A stretch of DNA of 64,000 nt from positions 558,001-622,000 of the forward strand of contig CAWKNQ010000004.1 in assembly GCA_963850995.1 (NCBI GenBank), written 5' to 3'. The notes beneath the pieces were generated by a model, which was not told where the DNA came from, made no database searches, and was given only the letters and a program-made list of their open reading frames with translations. Each line of letters starts with the position of its first letter. Position 1 is the stretch's first letter. Position numbers and translations under genes: made by a program. Shown here one piece after another: positions 60,847-64,000 of the stretch. Source of the DNA: Gaiellasilicea sp963850995. GTDB taxonomy: Bacteria; Actinomycetota; Thermoleophilia; Gaiellales; Gaiellaceae.

Positions 60847-61608
60847 ATGCGCGCTGCGTTCCGCCCACGCTCCTACGTCCGGGTCGCCGGCCCGGGCGCC
60901 GAGGAGTACCTGAACCGGATGGTCTCGAACGACGTCGCCGCGCTCGGGCCGGGCGAGTCGTGCGAAGCGCTCCTGCTGACGCCGAAGGCGCGCGTGATCG
61001 CGCCGCTCGTCGTGCTGAGACGCGGCCACGAGGACTTCCTGCTCCTGACCGAGCCCGAGCTCGGCGCGCGCGTCCGCGAGGAGCTCCTCCGCTCCCGCTT
61101 CGCGTCGCGGGCGGAGATCGAGCTCGAGGAGCACACCTCCCACGTCGTGTTCGGCAGCGATGGGATTCCGACGCGCGACTACGGCGAGCCCGCGGCCGAG
61201 CTGCTCGACGCCGACATCGAAGTGACGGTGTCCGCCGACGAGCTCGAGCTGCTCCGGATCACCGCCGGCACCCCAGCGTGGGGGAAGGAGATCGACGACC
61301 GCGTCCTGCCTGCCGAGGCGGGCCTGACGGAGCGAGCGGTCAGCTTCACGAAGGGCTGCTACCCGGGTCAGGAGCCGATCGCGCGCCTGCACTACCGCGG
61401 TCACGCGAACCGCGGTCTCCGCGTGCTTGCGCTGGACGGGCTCCCGGAGCTCGAGAGCGAGCTCGTCTACGAGGGCAAGACGGTCGGCCGGATCACGAGC
61501 GCGGCAGCCGGCGAGAACGGCGCCGTCGCGCTCGCCTACGTCCGCCGCGAGGTGCCTGCCGACGCCGAGCTCGCCGTCGGACAGCGCACCGCGGCGCCGC
61601 TACACTGA
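60847..61608 (+). CDS. ygfZ: YgfZ/GcvT-like folate-binding protein
   Basis: The product from ATG 60847 (MRAAFRPRSYVRVAGPGAEE) is about 253 residues. The signature KGCYPGQEPIARLHYRGHANR contains KGCYxGQE of YgfZ/IBA57-type proteins, which help iron-sulfur cluster assembly or repair, including for lipoyl synthase. The N-terminus YLNRMVSNDVAALGPGESC is GcvT-like. SD GGAGAG is directly upstream. The in-frame extension to the left is antisense to the molybdoenzyme gene. The gene name is a family-level assignment. Confidence 0.88.
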   Translation: MRAAFRPRSYVRVAGPGAEEYLNRMVSNDVAALGPGESCEALLLTPKARVIAPLVVLRRGHEDFLLLTEPELGARVREELLRSRFASRAEIELEEHTSHVVFGSDGIPTRDYGEPAAELLDADIEVTVSADELELLRITAGTPAWGKEIDDRVLPAEAGLTERAVSFTKGCYPGQEPIARLHYRGHANRGLRVLALDGLPELESELVYEGKTVGRITSAAAGENGAVALAYVRREVPADAELAVGQRTAAPLH

Positions 61609-61620
61609 CCGTCCCCCCAG

Positions 61621-61693
61621 GCGCCCGTAGCTCAGGGGATAGAGCGCTGCCCTGCGGAGGCAGAGGTCGCACGTTCGAATCGTGCCGGGCGCA
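61621..61693 (+). tRNA. tRNA-Arg, anticodon GCG
   Basis: The 73-nt cloverleaf has acceptor GCGCCCG / CGGGCGC, D-arm GCTCAGGGGATAGAGC, anticodon stem CTGCC / GGCAG with loop CTGCGGA (anticodon GCG, reading CGC and CGU), and T-arm GCACG-TTCGAAT-CGTGC. Discriminator A; CCA is not encoded. An unmodified G34 for the CGY box is unusual because most bacteria use ACG converted to ICG. Confidence 0.9.
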
Positions 61694-61858
61694 TGCGCCG
61701 TCCCTGGCCGGGCGGCTCCCGGCCGGCGGAGCCGGCCTCCGCCGCCCTCGCGTGCCTGAGCGCACGCGGCTCTCCGGGTCTGTGCTACCCGCACTATCCC
61801 CTCCGGCCGCGCACGCTCAGCCACGCGCCAGGAACGGCGCACGCGAGCCGGAAGCGAA

Positions 61859-62203
61859 TCACTCGCGCTCCGCGTACGGCGCGGACACCTTCTTCGGGAC
61901 GACCATCGCCCACGCGTCGAGGACGAGCTCCCTCATCTCTGCCTCGTCGATCGCGTCCAGGCGGACGCACACCCAGTTGAAGCGGAGGTCCGACTCGCGG
62001 GGGAGCAGGAACTTGTGCGGCTCCGTCTGCACGAGGGCGTCGCGCCACTCTTTCGGGAAGCCGAAGCACATCACGGTCTCGTCGCGAGAGAACGCCGCGT
62101 ACACGATCTGGCCGACGCGGAACTTGACGCGGCCGTAGACGAATGCCTCGGTCGTTCGGGGGAGCCCCGACGCGAACGCCCGCACTTGCTCGACCGTCAC
62201 CAT
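61859..62203 (-). CDS. MmcQ/YjbR-family protein
   Basis: The 114-residue protein matches the MmcQ/YjbR double-wing fold: VEQVRAFASGLPRTTEAFVY, GRVKFRVGQIVYAAF, MCFGFPKEWRDALVQTEPHK and FLLPRESDLRFNWVCVRLDA. Members are thought to bind DNA, but roles are poorly defined. ATG 62203 has an AGAGG just upstream. It is divergent from the EssC-like gene, with 61 nt between them. No operon partner. Confidence 0.82.
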   Translation of the reverse strand: MVTVEQVRAFASGLPRTTEAFVYGRVKFRVGQIVYAAFSRDETVMCFGFPKEWRDALVQTEPHKFLLPRESDLRFNWVCVRLDAIDEAEMRELVLDAWAMVVPKKVSAPYAERE

Positions 62204-62264
62204 CCTCTCTTTCTAGCTGCTGGGCGGTGCGTCGAATCGAGGCTGGACGGGAAATGAGTGCGTG

Positions 62265-64000
62265 ATGGCTACGACGACGCGCACGACGGTCCTCGAGCTC
62301 GGGCTCGTCGCGGTCGGACCGAACGGCACGCAGCAGGACGTGCGCGTCGAGTACGTGCCCGACGCGCCCGCGCGCGAGCTGCTGGACGCGCTCGCGGACG
62401 AGCTCGGGCTCGACACTGCTCCCGCCGCGAGCCGGGACGGCGAGGAGCTCCCGGTCGACGCGCCGCTCGCCGAGCTCGCGCTTCGCCACGGAGACGAGAT
62501 CAGCTTCGGCGGCGACATGCTGCCTCCACCGGCGATGCTCGCAGTGGCGGAGCTGGTCGTCGTCGGTGGGCCACAGGCAGGCCGCAGAGTGCCGTTGCCG
62601 CCGGGCGTCCACCGCGTCGGACGTCAGGCGTCGATCGAGATCGACGACCCGTCCCTTTCGGCGCAGCATCTGGTACTCACGATCGCCGCCGACGGCTCTG
62701 CCACCGTGGCCGACGCGGGCTCGCGCAACGGGACGCTCGTGGAGGGCGTCACGCTCGCGGCGGGGGACGAGCGCGCGCTCGTCGCGGGCGAGCTGATCCA
62801 GGCGGGGCGGACGCTCGTGGCCGTCGAGTCGCCCGAGGGCGAGCTTCCCGACGCGCCTGCCGACCGCACGGGCCGCGTTCCGTTCAACCGTCCGCCGCGT
62901 GTCCACCGGCGGCTCGAGTCGGTGACCAGACCGTTTCCCGCGCCCCCCGGCGATCCGCAGCGCTCACGGCTTCCCCTCGGTGCGTCGCTGATTCCGCTCG
63001 CGCTCGGGATCGTCCTCTATGCGGTCACGAAGCTGCCGACCATGCTCCTCTTCTCGCTGCTCTCGCCGGTGATGGCGCTGTCGACCTACATCGAGGACCG
63101 GCGCAGCGGCCGGAAGGGCTTCGAACGGCACTCGCTGGAATACCACCACCGGCTCGGCGCCCTGCGTGACGAGCTTTCGGCCGAGCGGCGCGACGAGGCC
63201 GGCCGTCGGCGGTCGGCGGCTCCGTCGGCGCCGGACCTGCTCCGGCGGGTACGCCGGTTCGAGCCGGCGCTCTGGGAGCGACGTCCCGACGACGAGGACT
63301 TTCTCGAGCTCCGCGTCGGCAGCGCCGATCTGCCGTCGCTCCTGACGGTGCGGCTCGACCCCGGTGGCAGCGAGACGCTCCGAGCCGAGGTGGAGGAGCT
63401 CGCCTCCTGGTACGCAACGGTGCCGTCGGTCCCGGTAACGGTGCCTCTCGCCGAGCTGGGGGTCGTCGGGCTGTGCGGCCCCCGCGAGCGGGTCGAGGCG
63501 CTGGCGCGGCTGCTCGTCGCGCAGGCCGTCGTCCTCCATTCCCCCGGCGACCTCTCCGTGGCGGCCGCGGTCGCGCCGGATCGGCTCGACGGCTGGGACT
63601 GGTTGAAGTGGCTGCCGCACGCCGACCCGGAGTCCGGCGGTCCGGCGATCCGTCTCGCCTCCGAGCCCGAGGCCGTGAGGACGCTGTTGGAGGACCTCGG
63701 CCGGCTGATCACGGCGCGGCGAGCGGACCGCGAGAGCTCCTACGGCGGAGCCGCACGGCGCGGGCGGCCGCACGTCCTGCTTTTGATCGACGAGGACGTC
63801 GCGCCGGAGCGCTCACTCGTTCGCGACGTATTGGCCGAGGGCGGAGAGCACGGCGTTTCCGTGCTCTGGCTCGGCCAGGAACGGCGCCATCTACCCGGTG
63901 AGGTGGCCGGCATCGTCGAGCTCGAGCGTGACTCGGCGAGACTGGCATTGACGGACGCACGTGCAGGAGCCGAGACGCCGGACGTCTCCGCCGACGGTCT
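62265..64000 (+). CDS. FHA-domain EssC/FtsK-SpoIIIE-like protein (5' part, continues past window)
   Basis: An open frame runs from ATG 62265 to the window end, 578 codons so far. It begins with a ubiquitin-like/FHA-like segment (LELGLVAVGPNGTQQDVRVE), followed by an FHA domain with PPGVHRVGRQASIEIDDPSL and VADAGSRNGTLVEG, then two hydrophobic segments (LIPLALGIVLYAVTK, LLFSLLSPVMALS) and a cytoplasmic domain with LASWYATVPSVPVTV and DGWDWLKWLPH. This order (FHA, membrane pair, then ATPases) matches EssC/YukBA of type VIIb secretion systems. The FtsK/SpoIIIE ATPase modules would lie beyond 64000. No WXG100 gene is visible here. Confidence 0.85.
   Translation, partial: MATTTRTTVLELGLVAVGPNGTQQDVRVEYVPDAPARELLDALADELGLDTAPAASRDGEELPVDAPLAELALRHGDEISFGGDMLPPPAMLAVAELVVVGGPQAGRRVPLPPGVHRVGRQASIEIDDPSLSAQHLVLTIAADGSATVADAGSRNGTLVEGVTLAAGDERALVAGELIQAGRTLVAVESPEGELPDAPADRTGRVPFNRPPRVHRRLESVTRPFPAPPGDPQRSRLPLGASLIPLALGIVLYAVTKLPTMLLFSLLSPVMALSTYIEDRRSGRKGFERHSLEYHHRLGALRDELSAERRDEAGRRRSAAPSAPDLLRRVRRFEPALWERRPDDEDFLELRVGSADLPSLLTVRLDPGGSETLRAEVEELASWYATVPSVPVTVPLAELGVVGLCGPRERVEALARLLVAQAVVLHSPGDLSVAAAVAPDRLDGWDWLKWLPHADPESGGPAIRLASEPEAVRTLLEDLGRLITARRADRESSYGGAARRGRPHVLLLIDEDVAPERSLVRDVLAEGGEHGVSVLWLGQERRHLPGEVAGIVELERDSARLALTDARAGAETPDVSADG

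Noticed and set aside
61694..61858. GC-rich inverted repeats after tRNA-Arg as an attachment site
   Set aside because: No integrase and no repeated tRNA 3' end were seen in the window.

Overview
The window is high-GC DNA (about 70% G+C by eye) from an actinobacterium. An F420-type luciferase-like oxidoreductase, an AfsR/SARP-type regulator, many leaderless promoters and the general gene style suggest the Thermoleophilia (Gaiellales/Solirubrobacterales), but that placement is inference. Coding density is very high, and no rRNA, transposase, phage gene or CRISPR array was seen.

Layout. 0-6.4 kb: two secreted proteins, an RNB exoribonuclease, and a BTAD-AAA regulator flanked by two DUF4242 genes, with an 11/12-bp direct-repeat operator between the regulator and the second DUF4242 gene. 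6.4-12.9 kb: a cyclic-amide (hydantoin or dihydropyrimidine) module made of an NMT1-type ABC importer, dihydropyrimidinase and an M20 N-carbamoyl hydrolase, with an F420-type LLM oxidoreductase at 14.4 kb. 15-20 kb: methyltransferase, arginase, tRNA-Phe, an isocitrate lyase/PEP mutase-family enzyme, fumarase and a secreted trypsin-like protease. 21-27 kb: lipA, lipB, a kinase-fold protein and a complete E2-E1beta-E1alpha set, so lipoate synthesis sits beside an enzyme that needs it. 27-33.5 kb: small signalling genes (HEAT, cNMP-binding, LURP-one-like, zinc ribbon, membrane adenylate cyclase, receiver-flavoprotein fusion) and an MFS exporter. 33.6-57 kb: a catabolic island with SDR, beta-hydroxyacid dehydrogenase, bicupin, an XRE-cupin regulator, four tandem exported amidohydrolases, a branched-chain-type ABC importer, a second 2-oxoacid dehydrogenase operon with its own XRE-cupin regulator and an M24 peptidase, an intradiol dioxygenase and a fifth exported amidohydrolase. 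57-64 kb: ASCH, NUDIX, CIRCE-controlled groES-groL, a molybdopterin oxidoreductase, a YgfZ-like protein, tRNA-Arg, a MmcQ/YjbR protein and the start of an EssC-like FHA/FtsK protein that runs off the end.

How the parts work together. The island reads as: exported amidohydrolases cleave an unknown substrate outside the cell, the Liv importer takes up a product, and the peptidase, dioxygenase, dehydrogenases and lipoyl-dependent complex process it. Two amidohydrolase transcription units 20 kb apart on opposite strands share a near-identical promoter/operator, which supports one regulon. The substrate cannot be read from the sequence.

Caution. Between about 39.4 and 53.9 kb at least 20 single-base frame disruptions hit otherwise well conserved genes, against about five in the rest of the window. 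They look more like consensus indel errors than decay, although the fourth amidohydrolase copy carries six. Coordinates for these genes are given for the restored reading frame.
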